Positions 24,131-33,807 of a DNA stretch of 64,000 bases are shown here, piece after piece. The DNA is from Microbacterium candidum (lineage in GTDB: Bacteria > Actinomycetota > Actinomycetes > Actinomycetales > Microbacteriaceae). Both the position numbers and the translations under genes were made by a program. The notes beneath the pieces were generated by a model that saw only the letters and a list, made by a program, of their open reading frames with translations, had not been told where the DNA came from and did not search any database. Location: contig NZ_JASXSZ010000003.1 of the NCBI RefSeq assembly GCF_030315975.1, positions 186,001-250,000 on the forward strand, read 5' to 3'. Every line of letters starts with the position of its first letter. The first letter of the stretch is position 1.

Positions 24131-26131
24131 GTGACCGAAAACGCCCAGCCGTCCTATCCGACCGACGGCTTCGCCCTCTTCCCTGATCGCTCCGTCGTCG
24201 CCATGCGCGTGAACGGCGAGCTGAAGGATCTCGCCGCGACCGTCGGTCAGGCGGACGCCGTCGAGCCCGTGTCGATCGAGAGCCCGGAGGGGCTCAGCAT
24301 CCTGCGCCATTCGACCGCGCATGTGCTCGCGCAGGCCGTTCAGCGCATCAAGCCGCAGACCGACCTCGGCATCGGCCCGCCGATCACCGACGGCTTCTAC
24401 TACGACTTCGGCACCGAGCAGCCGTTCACCCCCGAAGACCTGAAGGCCATCGAGAAGGAGATGCAGCGCATCGTCCGCGACGGCCAGCGGTTCGTCCGCC
24501 GCGTCGTCACCGACGACGAGGCGCGCGTCGAGCTCGCCCACGAGCCGTTCAAGCTCGAGCTCATTGGGCTCAAGGGCGGGAAGGAAGCCGCGGAGGGTGC
24601 CAACGTCGAGGTCGGCGCCGGGGAGCTCACCATCTACGACAACGTCGACCCGCGCAGCGGCGAGACCGTCTGGAAGGATCTCTGCCGCGGTCCGCACGTG
24701 CCGTCGACCCGCATGATCGGCAACGGCTGGGCGCTCCAGCGCATCGCCGGCGCCTACTGGCGCGGCAGCGAGAAGAACCCGCAGCTGCAGCGCATCTACG
24801 GCACCGCGTGGCCTACCAAGGACGAGCTGCGCGCCTATCAGCAGCGTCTCGAGGAGGCCGCGAAGCGCGACCACCGCCGCCTCGGCAAGGAGCTCGACCT
24901 CTTCTCGTTCCCGGACGAGATCGGTTCGGGTCTGTCGGTGTGGCACCCGCGCGGCGGGATCGTCCGTGGCGAGATGGAGCAGCACGCGCGTCGCCGGCAC
25001 GTCAAGGCGGGCTACTCCTACGTGTACACCCCGCACATCTCGAAAGAGGACCTGTTCCTCACCTCGAACCACCTCGTCACCTACAAGGACGGGATGTTCC
25101 CGCCGATCGTGATGGACGAGGAGCGCGACGCAGAGGGCAACATCACCAAGCAGGGCCAGGACTACTACCTGAAGCCCATGAACTGCCCGATGCACATCCT
25201 CATCTACAAGGAGCGCGCGCGCAGCTATCGTGATCTGCCGCTGCGGCTTGCGGAGAACGGCACCGTGTACCGCAACGAGCTGTCCGGCGCGCTGCACGGC
25301 CTCACCCGCGTGCGCGGCTTCACCCAGGACGACTCGCACCTCTTCGTCACCCCCGACCAGCTGGAGGCGGAGGTCACCAAGGTCCTGGAGTTCGTCATCT
25401 CGATGCTCCGTGACTTCGGGCTGACCGAGTTCGAGCTCGAGCTGTCGATGCGCGACGACGAGAAGGACAAGTGGATCGGATCCGACGAGTTCTGGGAGTA
25501 CTCGACCGACGCGCTCCGCAAGGTCGCCGTCGCTTCCGGGCTCAAGCTCACCGAGGTCCCCGGCGAGGCGGCGTTCTACGGCCCGAAGATCGACCTCAAG
25601 ACCACCGACGCGATCGGCCGCGTCTGGCAGCTGTCGACCGTTCAGGTCGACCCGAACCTGCCGGAGCGCTTCGACCTCGAGTTCACCGACTCGGACGGCC
25701 AGAAGAAGCGCCCGATCATGATCCACCGCGCGCTGTTCGGCTCGATCGAGCGGTTCTTCGCGATCCTGCTCGAGCACTACGCCGGCGCGTTCCCGGTGTG
25801 GCTGTCGCCGGTGCAGGTCGTCGGCATCCCGGTCGCGGAGGAGTACGCGGACTATCTCGGCGGAGTCATCGAACGGTTGAAGGGCGAGGGCGTCCGCGCC
25901 GAGCTCGACCACAGCGCCGACCGCATGCAGAAGAAGATCCGCACCCACACCACCCAGAAGGTGCCGCTGCAGCTGATCGCGGGGGAGCAGGACCGCACCG
26001 CGGGCACCGTCTCCTTCCGCTTCCGCGACGGCTCGCAGGAGAACGGTGTGCCGGTGGATGCGGCGGTCCAGCGCATCCTCGACGCCATCTCATCGCACGC
26101 GCTCGTCGACACCGCGGAGGACCTCGCGTGA
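24131..26131 (+). CDS. thrS: Threonyl-tRNA synthetase
   Basis: 666-aa class II synthetase. N-terminal TGS domain (1-60), the tRNA-SAD editing domain with '[11 protein letters not shown]' and '[12 protein letters not shown]' (metal ligands His/Cys), the catalytic core with motif 2 '[24 protein letters not shown]' and motif 3 near '[16 protein letters not shown]', and a C-terminal anticodon-binding domain from about residue 555. GTG 24131 follows GGAGAG by 6 nt. The stop overlaps the HIT gene start. Confidence 0.97.
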   Translation: MTENAQPSYPTDGFALFPDRSVVAMRVNGELKDLAATVGQADAVEPVSIESPEGLSILRHSTAHVLAQAVQRIKPQTDLGIGPPITDGFYYDFGTEQPFTPEDLKAIEKEMQRIVRDGQRFVRRVVTDDEARVELAHEPFKLELIGLKGGKEAAEGANVEVGAGELTIYDNVDPRSGETVWKDLCRGPHVPSTRMIGNGWALQRIAGAYWRGSEKNPQLQRIYGTAWPTKDELRAYQQRLEEAAKRDHRRLGKELDLFSFPDEIGSGLSVWHPRGGIVRGEMEQHARRRHVKAGYSYVYTPHISKEDLFLTSNHLVTYKDGMFPPIVMDEERDAEGNITKQGQDYYLKPMNCPMHILIYKERARSYRDLPLRLAENGTVYRNELSGALHGLTRVRGFTQDDSHLFVTPDQLEAEVTKVLEFVISMLRDFGLTEFELELSMRDDEKDKWIGSDEFWEYSTDALRKVAVASGLKLTEVPGEAAFYGPKIDLKTTDAIGRVWQLSTVQVDPNLPERFDLEFTDSDGQKKRPIMIHRALFGSIERFFAILLEHYAGAFPVWLSPVQVVGIPVAEEYADYLGGVIERLKGEGVRAELDHSADRMQKKIRTHTTQKVPLQLIAGEQDRTAGTVSFRFRDGSQENGVPVDAAVQRILDAISSHALVDTAEDLA

Positions 26132-26688
26132 CCGAATCCGGGGCGCCCCCCGAGCCCGTCGAGCGGCTGGTGGACGCGTCCACCCTCGCGGGCGTCCCGG
26201 ACGGCTTCCAGCGGCTGTGGACGCCGCACCGGATGGCGTACATCCAGGCGGGTCCCGAGCCCCTCAAGCACGAGTGCCCGTTCTGCGAGGCCCCGAAGAA
26301 ATCCGACGAGGACGGGCTCATCGTCGTGCGCGGCGAGCACGCATACGCGCTGTTGAACCTCTTCCCGTACAACTCCGGCCATCTGCTCGTGTGCCCGTAT
26401 CGTCATGTCTCGCTCTACGACGACGCGACGCCCGAGGAGACCACGGAGATCGCGGAGCTGACGCAGCAGGCGATGCGGGTCCTCCGGAAGGTGTCTCGCT
26501 GCGACGGGTTCAACCTCGGGATCAATCAGGGCGCCGTCGCGGGAGCGGGCGTCGAGGCGCATCTCCATCAGCACGTCGTGCCCCGGTGGAACTCGGACGC
26601 GAACTTCTTCCCGATCATCGCCCGGACGAAGGCGCTGCCGCAGCTGCTCGGCGAAGTGCGCCAGGCCGTCGCCGACGCGTGGGCGTAG
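26128..26688 (+). CDS. HIT-domain nucleotide hydrolase/phosphorylase
   Basis: 186 aa with the histidine triad 'HLHQHVV' near residue 150 and an N-terminal 'CPFC' half of a zinc site. The long N-terminal extension and '[22 protein letters not shown]' resemble actinobacterial Ap4A phosphorylase-like HIT proteins. It hydrolyses or phosphorolyses dinucleoside polyphosphates, which aminoacyl-tRNA synthetases make as by-products, so coupling to thrS (4-bp GTGA overlap) is logical. Confidence 0.92.
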   Translation: MTESGAPPEPVERLVDASTLAGVPDGFQRLWTPHRMAYIQAGPEPLKHECPFCEAPKKSDEDGLIVVRGEHAYALLNLFPYNSGHLLVCPYRHVSLYDDATPEETTEIAELTQQAMRVLRKVSRCDGFNLGINQGAVAGAGVEAHLHQHVVPRWNSDANFFPIIARTKALPQLLGEVRQAVADAWA

Positions 26689-26714
26689 GCACGGTCTGAT
26701 CTCCCTGCCCCGAA

Positions 26715-26789
26715 CGAGAACAGGTGTTTTCGCGAGAACAGGACGGAATCATCCACATTCGCCTGTATTCGCGAAAACACCTGTTTTCG
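26715..26789. repeat. 28-bp inverted pair of palindromes (long hairpin)
   Basis: Arms 26715-26742 and 26762-26789 pair over 28 positions: 25 Watson-Crick, two G-T, one mismatch; the loop is 19 nt. The right arm overlaps a near-palindrome of its own, GCGAAAACACCTGTTTTCGC (26771-26790; 9-2-9), and the left arm has a degenerate copy centred 57 bp away. AT-richer than its surroundings. It lies between the convergent HIT and pdxY stops, so it is at least a bidirectional terminator. Confidence 0.75.
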
Positions 26790-26806
26790 CATAGTGGTAT
26801 GGCGGG

Positions 26807-27658
26807 TCAGCGGACCTGCGTGACCTCGAACTGCAGACGCGGGTCCGCGTAGAAGTCCTGCGACTCCACGAGCTGCAGTTCCCGTTCGCCGGATTCGTGC
26901 GTGACCCGCAGCAGGTCGAAGACGCTCGACGTCGTCCGGGCGAGGGCGGTCGCCGCATCCCCGGTCTCCCGGTAGTGGGCGGTGAACAGCGCCGCGGTCA
27001 CGTCGCCCGAGCCGTTCGCCTTCAGCGGCAGCAAGGGAGTGCGCACGATCCACGCACCCGCGTCGTCGACGGCGAGCATCTCGATCGTCCCTTCGGGACG
27101 GTCGGGGCGCTCGACGCTCGTGACGAGCACCGTGCGCGGGCCGCTCGCGCGGACGAGGTCGACGCTCTCGAGCGTCGATTCGAGCGTGTCGGGCGTCGTG
27201 TTCGTCAGATAGCCGAGCTCGAACTGGTTCGGCGTGACGATGTCGGCAGCCGGGACCACGCGATCGCGGAGGAGGTCCGGGATGGCGGGGGCCACGAAGC
27301 ATCCCGATTTCGCGTTGCCCATGACCGGGTCGCACGCGTACACGGCGGTCGGGTTCGCGGCCTTCACGCGCGCGACGGCGTCCAGGATGACGTCGGCGAT
27401 GCCCTCGCCGCCCTGGTAGCCCGACAGGACGACGTCGATCTGCGACAGCACGCCGCGCTCCTCGATGCCGGTGACGACGTCACGCACGTCGTCCGGGCTG
27501 ATCATCGGACCGCGCCACGCGCCGTATCCGGTGTGGTTGGAGAAGTTCACCGTGTAGACCGGCAGCACCTCCACGCCGATGCGCTGGAGGGGGAAAACGG
27601 CCGCCGAGTTGCCGACGTGGCCGTACGCCACGGCCGACTGGATGGAGAGGATCTTCAC
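26807..27658 (-). CDS. pdxY: Pyridoxal kinase
   Basis: 283-aa ribokinase-like enzyme that phosphorylates pyridoxal in vitamin B6 salvage. '[26 protein letters not shown]' at the N-terminus and 'YACDPVMGN' are PdxY/PdxK signatures; the catalytic GxGD-type anion hole is '[13 protein letters not shown]' (Asp is the base). GTG 27658 lies 7 nt after the MocR-regulator stop, with no good ribosome site, so translation is probably coupled to the upstream gene. Confidence 0.94.
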   Translation of the reverse strand: MKILSIQSAVAYGHVGNSAAVFPLQRIGVEVLPVYTVNFSNHTGYGAWRGPMISPDDVRDVVTGIEERGVLSQIDVVLSGYQGGEGIADVILDAVARVKAANPTAVYACDPVMGNAKSGCFVAPAIPDLLRDRVVPAADIVTPNQFELGYLTNTTPDTLESTLESVDLVRASGPRTVLVTSVERPDRPEGTIEMLAVDDAGAWIVRTPLLPLKANGSGDVTAALFTAHYRETGDAATALARTTSSVFDLLRVTHESGERELQLVESQDFYADPRLQFEVTQVR

Positions 27659-27665
27659 CTGGAGA

Positions 27666-29012
27666 TCATCCCATCTTCGCCGGGGTCGCCTTCCGCGCCG
27701 CAGCAACCGTCGCGACCGCCACTGCGATATCCCGAGCGAGGAGCCGGGCGTCCTCGTCGGACAGCTCGTGCACGGTGAGGCGCAGCCGGCGCGACCCCTC
27801 ATGGCTCTCGAGGTCGAACTCGTCGCCCGGGCGCGCGAGCCATCCCCGGCGCATGAGCTGCTCCGTGATCGCCCGCGACGGCACCGGGAGTTCGACCCAC
27901 ACATTGAGGCCGTCCGCGGCCCGGGTGGGGATGCCCTCGTCCGTGAGCAGGCGGGCGAACGCGTCGTTGCGGGACGCGTAGTGGATGGCGGCCGCATCCA
28001 CCCGCGCCCGCGCGTCGTCATCGGTCACGAGCGCGTGGGTGAGCCGCTGCAGCAGATGGCTCACCCACGTGGTCCCCGGGGTGAGGCGCATCGCGAGGCG
28101 CTGTGCGGTCTCGGGATCGGATGCCGTGACGGCGAGGCACATGTCGGGACCGAGGAACTTCGACACCGACCGGACGAGGGCCCAGCGCTCGTGGTCGGCG
28201 CCGATGAGCGAGTGGTAGGGGTCGCGCGAGAGCATCGAGTAATGGTCGTCCTCGATGACGAGCACGTAGGGGTGATCGCGCAGTACCGAGCGGAGATCGG
28301 CGGCACGCGCGGCCGTGAGACTCGCCCCGGTCGGATTCTGCGCACGCGGCGTGCAGACGATCGCCCGGACGCCCTGAGCCAGCGCCGCACGCAGCCCTTC
28401 GACGGTCATGCCCTCGTCGTCGACCGGGACCGGCACGGCCCGGTAGCCGCCCATCCGCACCGTGTGGATGCTGGCGAGGAAGCACGGGTCCTCGAGGGCG
28501 ACGGCGTCGTCGCGCGTCAGCGCCTGGGCGAGAAGGCGCTCGACGGCATCCGCCGCACCGCTCGTGATCGTCAGCCGCATGGATGCGGCGGGCGCGAGGC
28601 CTTCCCGCATCCACTCGCGCGCCCACGATTCGAGGTCCGGGTCGATGACCGGCTCACCGTAGAGGACGGGGCGTCCCGCGATCGTCGCGAGAGCCCGCGA
28701 CGGATCGGGGATGTAGGCCGGATCCGGGTTGCCCGTTCCGACGTCGCGCAGCACGGTGTCGGCGAAGCCCTCCTGGGCGACCGGAGCGGGGCCGGCCACG
28801 CGGGTGCCGCCCCGGCCGAGCGTCACGACGAGACCGGCGGCCGTCAGCTGACGATAGGCGGCGTTGACGGTGTTGCGGTTGACGCCGAGCTGGTCCGCCA
28901 GCGCCCGCACGGGCGGAAGCGCGTCGCCGGGACGCAGCCGGCCGCGCTCGACGAGCGCGCGCAGGCTCTCGGCGATCTCGGATGCGGATCGCCCGTGGAT
29001 CTCGGCGGTCAT
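27666..29012 (-). CDS. pdxR: MocR-family GntR/aminotransferase regulator (PdxR-like)
   Basis: 448 aa. N-terminal GntR winged helix (residues 1-70, '[21 protein letters not shown]') fused to a fold-type I aminotransferase domain that binds PLP; the Schiff-base Lys is in '[16 protein letters not shown]' and the PLP-contacting segment is '[10 protein letters not shown]'. It is divergent from pdxST and co-transcribed with pdxY, so it most likely senses PLP and controls both routes to it. ATG 29012 follows GGGAGG. Confidence 0.9.
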   Translation of the reverse strand: MTAEIHGRSASEIAESLRALVERGRLRPGDALPPVRALADQLGVNRNTVNAAYRQLTAAGLVVTLGRGGTRVAGPAPVAQEGFADTVLRDVGTGNPDPAYIPDPSRALATIAGRPVLYGEPVIDPDLESWAREWMREGLAPAASMRLTITSGAADAVERLLAQALTRDDAVALEDPCFLASIHTVRMGGYRAVPVPVDDEGMTVEGLRAALAQGVRAIVCTPRAQNPTGASLTAARAADLRSVLRDHPYVLVIEDDHYSMLSRDPYHSLIGADHERWALVRSVSKFLGPDMCLAVTASDPETAQRLAMRLTPGTTWVSHLLQRLTHALVTDDDARARVDAAAIHYASRNDAFARLLTDEGIPTRAADGLNVWVELPVPSRAITEQLMRRGWLARPGDEFDLESHEGSRRLRLTVHELSDEDARLLARDIAVAVATVAAARKATPAKMG

Positions 29013-29059
29013 GGCTCCATCCTCCCGTGCTGTCGGCCCCGTCCCCGCCATGCTATCTT

Positions 29060-29073
29060 TTGGCCTAGGCCAA
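29060..29073. promoter_or_regulatory. Palindromic operator between pdxR and pdxS
   Basis: TTGGCCTAGGCCAA is a perfect 14-bp palindrome in the divergent intergenic region, flanked by a T-run and AATA. A minus-strand -10 (TAGCAT, 29055-29050) for pdxR lies beside it. Likely PdxR target for autoregulation and pdxST control; inferred. Confidence 0.55.
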
Positions 29074-29138
29074 TACCTGACATTGTCCGAACCCATTCAT
29101 CTCCGTCGCGCTGGACGCGACCTCCGAAGGGAACTCCC

Positions 29139-30029
29139 GTGTCGACACCCGAAACCGGATCCAGCCGCGTCAAGCGCGGTCTCGCCGAGATGCTCAAGGG
29201 CGGCGTCATCATGGACGTCGTCACCCCCGACCAGGCGAAGATCGCCGAGGACGCCGGCGCTGTCGCCGTCATGGCGCTCGAGCGCGTTCCCGCCGACATC
29301 CGCGCGCAGGGCGGCGTCTCCCGCATGAGCGACCCGGACATGATCGACGGCATCATCGAGGCCGTCTCGATCCCCGTGATGGCCAAGGCCCGCATCGGCC
29401 ATTTCGTCGAGGCGCAGGTGCTGCAGGAGCTCGGCGTCGACTACATCGACGAGTCCGAGGTGCTCTCGCCGGCCGACTACGTCAACCACATCGACAAGTG
29501 GGGCTTCACGGTTCCCTTCGTCTGCGGCGCGACGAACCTGGGCGAGGCCCTGCGTCGCATCAACGAGGGCGCCGCCATGATCCGCTCCAAGGGCGAGGCG
29601 GGCACGGGCGACGTCTCCGAGGCGACGAAGCACATCCGCAAGATCACCGGTGAGATCAACGTCCTCTCGTCCCTCTCGAAGGACGAGTTGTACGTCGCCG
29701 CCAAGGAGCTGCAGGCGCCGTACGAGCTCGTCGCCGAGGTCGCCGCGACCGGCAAGCTGCCCGTCGTGCTCTTCGTCGCGGGAGGCGTCGCAACCCCCGC
29801 GGACGCCGCGATGATGATGCAGATGGGCGCGGACGGTGTCTTCGTCGGTTCGGGCATCTTCAAGTCGGGCGACCCGGCCAAGCGCGCCGCGGCGATCGTG
29901 AAGGCCACGACCTTCTACGACGACCCCAAGGTGATCGCGGATGTCTCGCGCGGTCTCGGCGAGGCGATGGTCGGCATCAACGTCGCCGATCTCCCCGCGC
30001 CGCACCGCCTATCCGAGCGCGGCTGGTGA
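29139..30029 (+). CDS. pdxS: Pyridoxal 5'-phosphate synthase subunit PdxS
   Basis: 296-aa (beta/alpha)8 barrel that makes PLP from ribose 5-phosphate, glyceraldehyde 3-phosphate and ammonia. Both essential lysine regions are present ('[14 protein letters not shown]' and the '[14 protein letters not shown]' phosphate loop). GTG 29139 follows AAGGGAA. It overlaps pdxT by 4 bp; the two form the 24-subunit synthase-glutaminase complex. Confidence 0.97.
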   Translation: MSTPETGSSRVKRGLAEMLKGGVIMDVVTPDQAKIAEDAGAVAVMALERVPADIRAQGGVSRMSDPDMIDGIIEAVSIPVMAKARIGHFVEAQVLQELGVDYIDESEVLSPADYVNHIDKWGFTVPFVCGATNLGEALRRINEGAAMIRSKGEAGTGDVSEATKHIRKITGEINVLSSLSKDELYVAAKELQAPYELVAEVAATGKLPVVLFVAGGVATPADAAMMMQMGADGVFVGSGIFKSGDPAKRAAAIVKATTFYDDPKVIADVSRGLGEAMVGINVADLPAPHRLSERGW

Positions 30030-30622
30030 CCACGGCACGTCCCCGGGTCGGGGTTCTCGCCCTGCAGGGCGACGTGCGCGAACATGCGCGGGTGCTCACC
30101 GGGCTCGGCGCCGAGGTGATCCTCGTGCGCCGGCCCGAGGAGCTCGCCGCAGTGGACGGTCTCGTCCTCCCTGGAGGGGAGTCGAGCGTCATCGACAAGA
30201 TGTCGCGGGCGTTCGGGATGCAGGAGCCGCTCCGCTCCCGGATCGCGGCCGGCATGCCGGTCTACGGCACGTGTGCAGGGCTGATCCTCCTCGCCGATCG
30301 GATCACCGACGGCATCGACGGTCAGGAGACGCTCGGCGGGCTCGACGTCGTCGTCCGGCGCAACGCCTTCGGCAGCCAGGTCGACTCGTTCGAGACCGAC
30401 CTGGAGGTGCCCGCCGTCGGCGCACCGCCGGTGCACGCGGTCTTCATCCGCGCCCCGCTGGTGGAGCGCGTGGGCGCCGGCGTCGAACCCCTGGCGACCC
30501 TCGCAGACGGCCGGGTCGTCGCGGTGCGGCAGGGGGTGCTCCTCGGCACGTCCTTCCACCCGGAGGTCACCGGTGAGCACCGCTTCCACGAACTGTTCCT
30601 GGACACGGTGCGCGCCGCCTGA
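30026..30622 (+). CDS. pdxT: Pyridoxal 5'-phosphate synthase glutaminase subunit PdxT
   Basis: 198-aa class I-type glutaminase. Nucleophile Cys in '[11 protein letters not shown]' and His-Glu dyad '[13 protein letters not shown]' are intact, and 'LVLPGGESS' is the oxyanion segment. Supplies ammonia to PdxS. GTG start overlaps the pdxS stop (GTGA). Confidence 0.96.
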   Translation: MTTARPRVGVLALQGDVREHARVLTGLGAEVILVRRPEELAAVDGLVLPGGESSVIDKMSRAFGMQEPLRSRIAAGMPVYGTCAGLILLADRITDGIDGQETLGGLDVVVRRNAFGSQVDSFETDLEVPAVGAPPVHAVFIRAPLVERVGAGVEPLATLADGRVVAVRQGVLLGTSFHPEVTGEHRFHELFLDTVRAA

Positions 30623-30641
30623 GCGGCGCGCACCATCCGGT

Positions 30642-30647
30642 TACGCT
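30642..30647 (+). promoter_or_regulatory. Leaderless-type -10 for the EVE-like gene
   Basis: TACGCT, 6 nt before ATG 30654; no Shine-Dalgarno. Confidence 0.5.
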
Positions 30648-30653
30648 GGCACG

Positions 30654-31175
30654 ATGGCGATCAACGACTGGTGGGGGGATGCGCCCGAGGAGCGCTACTG
30701 GATGATCGCGCCATCGCGCGGCGTCGTGGGCGATGCGCTCCTGGCGCCGAAGGCCGACGACGAGCGCCGGTTCGAGTGGTCCCACGAATTGGTCGCCTAC
30801 ACCGAACCCGGGGACACGCTGTTCGTGTGGGATCGCACCCTCGCTCAGCCCGGCTTCGGCGGATGGGGGCGCGTCCTCGGCCCGCTGGGGGAGGAGACGC
30901 ACGAGCGCGACGGTGAGGATCTCCCGCACTGGCGCATGCCGGTGAGCGACACACTGCGGCTCGCCAAGCCCATCAGCCTGGCTTCGCTCCGCCGCATCGG
31001 CGGGGAGATCGTCGACATCCGCAACCGTCTCGAGCGCGAGATCGACGGACCCATCTACTTCCCGTTCATCGGCGAGGCGGACACGCTCGTGCCCGCTCCC
31101 GCGTACATCGCGAAGATCCCCCGAGACCTCGTGGCGCTGCTGTCGTCGCGGTTCGGATTCGAGTTCGTGCTGTGA
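30654..31175 (+). CDS. Stand-alone EVE-like (PUA-superfamily) domain protein
   Basis: 173 aa. The opening 'WWGDAPEERYWMIAPSR' followed by 'YTEPGDTLFVWDR' and 'GWGRVLGPLG' resembles the EVE-like domain found at the N-terminus of some McrB-type modification-dependent restriction proteins, where it reads modified bases. Here it is not fused to a nuclease or GTPase. ATG 30654 is leaderless-type. Its stop overlaps the DUF1697 gene by 4 bp. The EVE-like assignment rests on motif resemblance only. Confidence 0.6.
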   Translation: MAINDWWGDAPEERYWMIAPSRGVVGDALLAPKADDERRFEWSHELVAYTEPGDTLFVWDRTLAQPGFGGWGRVLGPLGEETHERDGEDLPHWRMPVSDTLRLAKPISLASLRRIGGEIVDIRNRLEREIDGPIYFPFIGEADTLVPAPAYIAKIPRDLVALLSSRFGFEFVL

Positions 31176-31693
31176 CGGACTGGGTGGCGCTCCTGCGCGG
31201 GGTCAATGTCAACGGCGTCACCGTGCGCAGCGCCGACCTCGCGGCACTCTTCCGCGACCTCGGGTTCACTGAGGCGCGCACCGTGCTGGCGAGCGGCAAC
31301 GTCGTGTTCGCCACGGATGCGGCCGATCGTACGGATCTGAAGCGCCTGATCGAGACCGGCTTGCGCGAGCGCTTCGGCTACGACGCGTGGATCCTCCTGC
31401 CGACGATGACGGAGCTGCGTGCGGTCGTCGACGGGTTCCCGTTCGACGAGACGGATGCGGGCCGCCAGCCCTACGCGATCTTCTGTGTCGACGAGGCCAC
31501 GCGGGACGAGATCGTCGCGGCATCCGCGGACCCCGATCTCGACCCCGTCGCCGCCGGGCCCGATGTCGTCTACTGGAATCCGCCGGTGGGGATGACCGTC
31601 GACACGCCGCTCGGCAAGCTGCTCGGGCGGGCGCGGTTCAAGCCGGCGACGACGACCCGCAACCTTCGGACGCTGCTCAAGATCGTCGTCTGA
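31172..31693 (+). CDS. DUF1697 family protein
   Basis: 173 aa of conserved DUF1697: 'WVALLRGVNVNGVTVRSADL' at the start, 'TVLASGNVVFAT', and the C-terminal 'FKPATTTRNLRTLLKI'. The family has a ferredoxin-like fold and no proven function. GTG start overlaps the EVE-like gene stop, so the two are co-translated. Confidence 0.88.
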   Translation: MTDWVALLRGVNVNGVTVRSADLAALFRDLGFTEARTVLASGNVVFATDAADRTDLKRLIETGLRERFGYDAWILLPTMTELRAVVDGFPFDETDAGRQPYAIFCVDEATRDEIVAASADPDLDPVAAGPDVVYWNPPVGMTVDTPLGKLLGRARFKPATTTRNLRTLLKIVV

Positions 31694-31728
31694 TCCGCCC
31701 CCTCCGCGGTCACGGCGAGGCGCTGTTC

Positions 31729-31734
31729 TAGAAT
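31729..31734 (+). promoter_or_regulatory. yebC promoter -10
   Basis: TAGAAT, about 43 nt before the yebC ATG; a leadered transcript with a CAGGAG ribosome site. Confidence 0.55.
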
Positions 31735-31776
31735 GGTCCTTCGGCGGAAGACGTCGCCGAGAGATTCAGGAGCACC

Positions 31777-32535
31777 ATGTCCGGGCATTCCAAGTGGGCA
31801 ACGACCAAGCACAAGAAGGCCGTCATCGACGCGCGTCGTGCCAAGTCGTGGGCCAAGCTCATCAAGAACATCGAGGTGGCCGCGAAGCTGGGCGGAGCTG
31901 ATCTGGCGGGCAACCCCACGCTGTTCGACGCCGTTCTGAAGGCGAAGAAGACCTCCGTCCCGAAGGACAACATCGACCGGGCCATCAAGCGCGGCGCCGG
32001 CATCGGCGGCGAGTCGGTCGAGTACGCGTCGATCATGTACGAGGGCTATGGCCCGAACGGCGTCGCGCTCATGATCGAGTGTCTGACCGACAACAAGAAC
32101 CGTGCGGCCGCCGAGGTGCGCACGGCCCTCAGCCGCAACGGCGGAACGCTCGCCGACCCGGGCAGCGTCGCATACAACTTCACCCGCAAGGGCGTCATCG
32201 TCGTGGGCGGCGAAGGCACCACCGAGGACGACGTCATGATGGCCGCCCTCGAGGCCGGCGCCGAGGAGATCGAGCCGCACGCGGAGGGCTTCGAAGTCAT
32301 CACCGAGGCCTCCGACCTCGTCGCGGTCCGTACGGCGCTGCAGGACGCGGGCATCGACTACGAGTCGGCCGACGTGGAGTTCGTCCCGAACCTCAAGGTC
32401 GAGATCGACGCCGACACGGCGCGCAAGATCTTCCGCCTCATCGACGCCCTCGAGGACAGCGACGACGTGCAGAACGTCTTCAGCAACTTCGACCTGAGCG
32501 CCGACGTCCAGGCGGAGCTCGAAGAGGACGAGTGA
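31777..32535 (+). CDS. yebC: YebC/PmpR/TACO1-family protein
   Basis: 252-aa three-domain protein, full length for the family ('[21 protein letters not shown]' at the N-terminus, '[19 protein letters not shown]', very acidic C-terminus). Members act as transcription regulators or as translation factors that relieve ribosome stalling at proline-rich sequences. Placed before ruvC as in most actinobacteria. ATG follows CAGGAG. Confidence 0.95.
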   Translation: MSGHSKWATTKHKKAVIDARRAKSWAKLIKNIEVAAKLGGADLAGNPTLFDAVLKAKKTSVPKDNIDRAIKRGAGIGGESVEYASIMYEGYGPNGVALMIECLTDNKNRAAAEVRTALSRNGGTLADPGSVAYNFTRKGVIVVGGEGTTEDDVMMAALEAGAEEIEPHAEGFEVITEASDLVAVRTALQDAGIDYESADVEFVPNLKVEIDADTARKIFRLIDALEDSDDVQNVFSNFDLSADVQAELEEDE

Positions 32536-32541
32536 CGCGCG

Positions 32542-32569
32542 CGCCTCGGCGCTGACCCGCGCCGAGGCG
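32542..32569 (+). terminator. yebC terminator
   Basis: CGCCTCGGCGC (32542-32552) and GCGCCGAGGCG (32559-32569), perfect 11-bp stem with a 6-nt loop, just before the ruvC -10 (TAGCGT, 32572-32577). Confidence 0.75.
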
Positions 32570-32571
32570 TC

Positions 32572-32577
32572 TAGCGT
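32572..32577 (+). promoter_or_regulatory. Leaderless-type -10 for ruvC
   Basis: TAGCGT ends 6 nt before GTG 32584. Confidence 0.55.
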
Positions 32578-32583
32578 GGGGGA

Positions 32584-33141
32584 GTGTCCACGCTGCGAGT
32601 CATGGGGGTCGATCCCGGTCTGACCCGGTGCGGCATCGGCGTCGTCGATGTCGCGCCCGATCGATCGGCGACCCTCGTGCACGTCGGCGTGGTGCGCTCC
32701 GCGGCGGATGAGGCCATCGAACGCCGCCTCGCGATCATCGCAGCGGGCATCCGCGCCGTGCTCGACGAGCATCGGCCTGATGTCGTCGCCGTCGAGCGCG
32801 TCTTCGCGCAGAACAATCGCTCCACGGTGATGGGAACGGCTCAGGCGAGCGGCGTCGCCCTCATGCTCGCGGGGGAGCGCGGTCTCGCGGCCGAGACGCA
32901 CACCCCGAGCGAGGTGAAGGCGGCGATCACGGGGTACGGCTCCGCTGACAAGCTCCAGGTGCAGACGATGGTCGCCCGCGTCCTCCGTCTCGACGCCCTC
33001 CCGAAGCCGGCGGATGCCGCCGACGCCCTCGCCCTCGCCCTGTGTCACGCGTGGCGCCGTGGGCCGGCGCCGACGCGGACGGCCCCGTTGACCCCCGCGC
33101 AGCGGGCGTGGGCGGATGCGGAGCGCCTCGCGCGACGCTGA
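32584..33141 (+). CDS. ruvC: Crossover junction endodeoxyribonuclease RuvC
   Basis: 185-aa Holliday-junction resolvase. Acidic catalytic residues are in '[11 protein letters not shown]', '[11 protein letters not shown]' and the C-terminal '[12 protein letters not shown]'. Acts as a dimer with RuvAB in recombinational repair. GTG 32584 is leaderless-type (TAGCGT at 6 nt), so ruvC has its own promoter apart from yebC. Confidence 0.96.
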   Translation: MSTLRVMGVDPGLTRCGIGVVDVAPDRSATLVHVGVVRSAADEAIERRLAIIAAGIRAVLDEHRPDVVAVERVFAQNNRSTVMGTAQASGVALMLAGERGLAAETHTPSEVKAAITGYGSADKLQVQTMVARVLRLDALPKPADAADALALALCHAWRRGPAPTRTAPLTPAQRAWADAERLARR

Positions 33142-33177
33142 GGCGTGTCGTTTCGAAGATATGTCCGAAGCGATCAC

Positions 33178-33183
33178 TAGGGT
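33178..33183 (+). promoter_or_regulatory. Leaderless-type -10 for ruvA
   Basis: TAGGGT ends 6 nt before ATG 33190; the 6-nt spacer is all G. Confidence 0.5.
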
Positions 33184-33189
33184 GGGGGG

Positions 33190-33807
33190 ATGATCTCCTC
33201 GTTGCGCGGCTCGGTGCTGCACGTGTCCGACGATTCGGTCGTCATCGATGTGGGCGGCGTCGGGTTCTCCGTCGCGGTGACGCCGCAGGTCGCGCGCACG
33301 GTGCACCTCGGCGACGAGGTGCGGCTGCACACGACGCTGATCGTCCGCGAAGACGCGCTGTCGCTCTACGGCTTCTCCGAACGCGACGAGCTCGACGCCT
33401 TCGGGCTGCTCCTCGGGGTGACCGGGGTCGGCCCGAAGTCCGCCCTCGGCGTCCTGTCGAGCCTCACCGTCGGCCAGATCGCAGAGGCGGTCGCGGCGGA
33501 AGATGATGCGCCGTTCCGCCGCGTGTCGGGCATCGGCCCGAAGACCGCCAAGCTCATCGTCGTGCAGCTCGCAGGCAAGATCGTGGCGCCGGTAGGCGCG
33601 CCCGTCGCCGGGCGCGCGGGGGCCGGCTCGGGCGCCGTCGCGGCGCAGGTGGTGCAGGCGCTCATCGGCCTCGGCTGGTCGGAGCGCGTGGCGGCCGAGG
33701 CCGTGGCGTCGGTCGCCGAGACGACGACGGATGCCACCGTTCCCGTCCTGCTGCGGCTGACCCTCGCGGAGCTCGGCCCCGCGCGGAAGGAGCCCGTCGG
33801 TGGATGA
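33190..33807 (+). CDS. ruvA: Holliday junction branch migration protein RuvA
   Basis: 205-aa DNA-binding subunit: OB-fold N-terminus ('[20 protein letters not shown]'), two helix-hairpin-helix motifs ('[17 protein letters not shown]' and '[17 protein letters not shown]') and the C-terminal RuvB-binding domain after a flexible linker. ruvB overlaps its stop by 8 bp. Confidence 0.96.
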   Translation: MISSLRGSVLHVSDDSVVIDVGGVGFSVAVTPQVARTVHLGDEVRLHTTLIVREDALSLYGFSERDELDAFGLLLGVTGVGPKSALGVLSSLTVGQIAEAVAAEDDAPFRRVSGIGPKTAKLIVVQLAGKIVAPVGAPVAGRAGAGSGAVAAQVVQALIGLGWSERVAAEAVASVAETTTDATVPVLLRLTLAELGPARKEPVGG

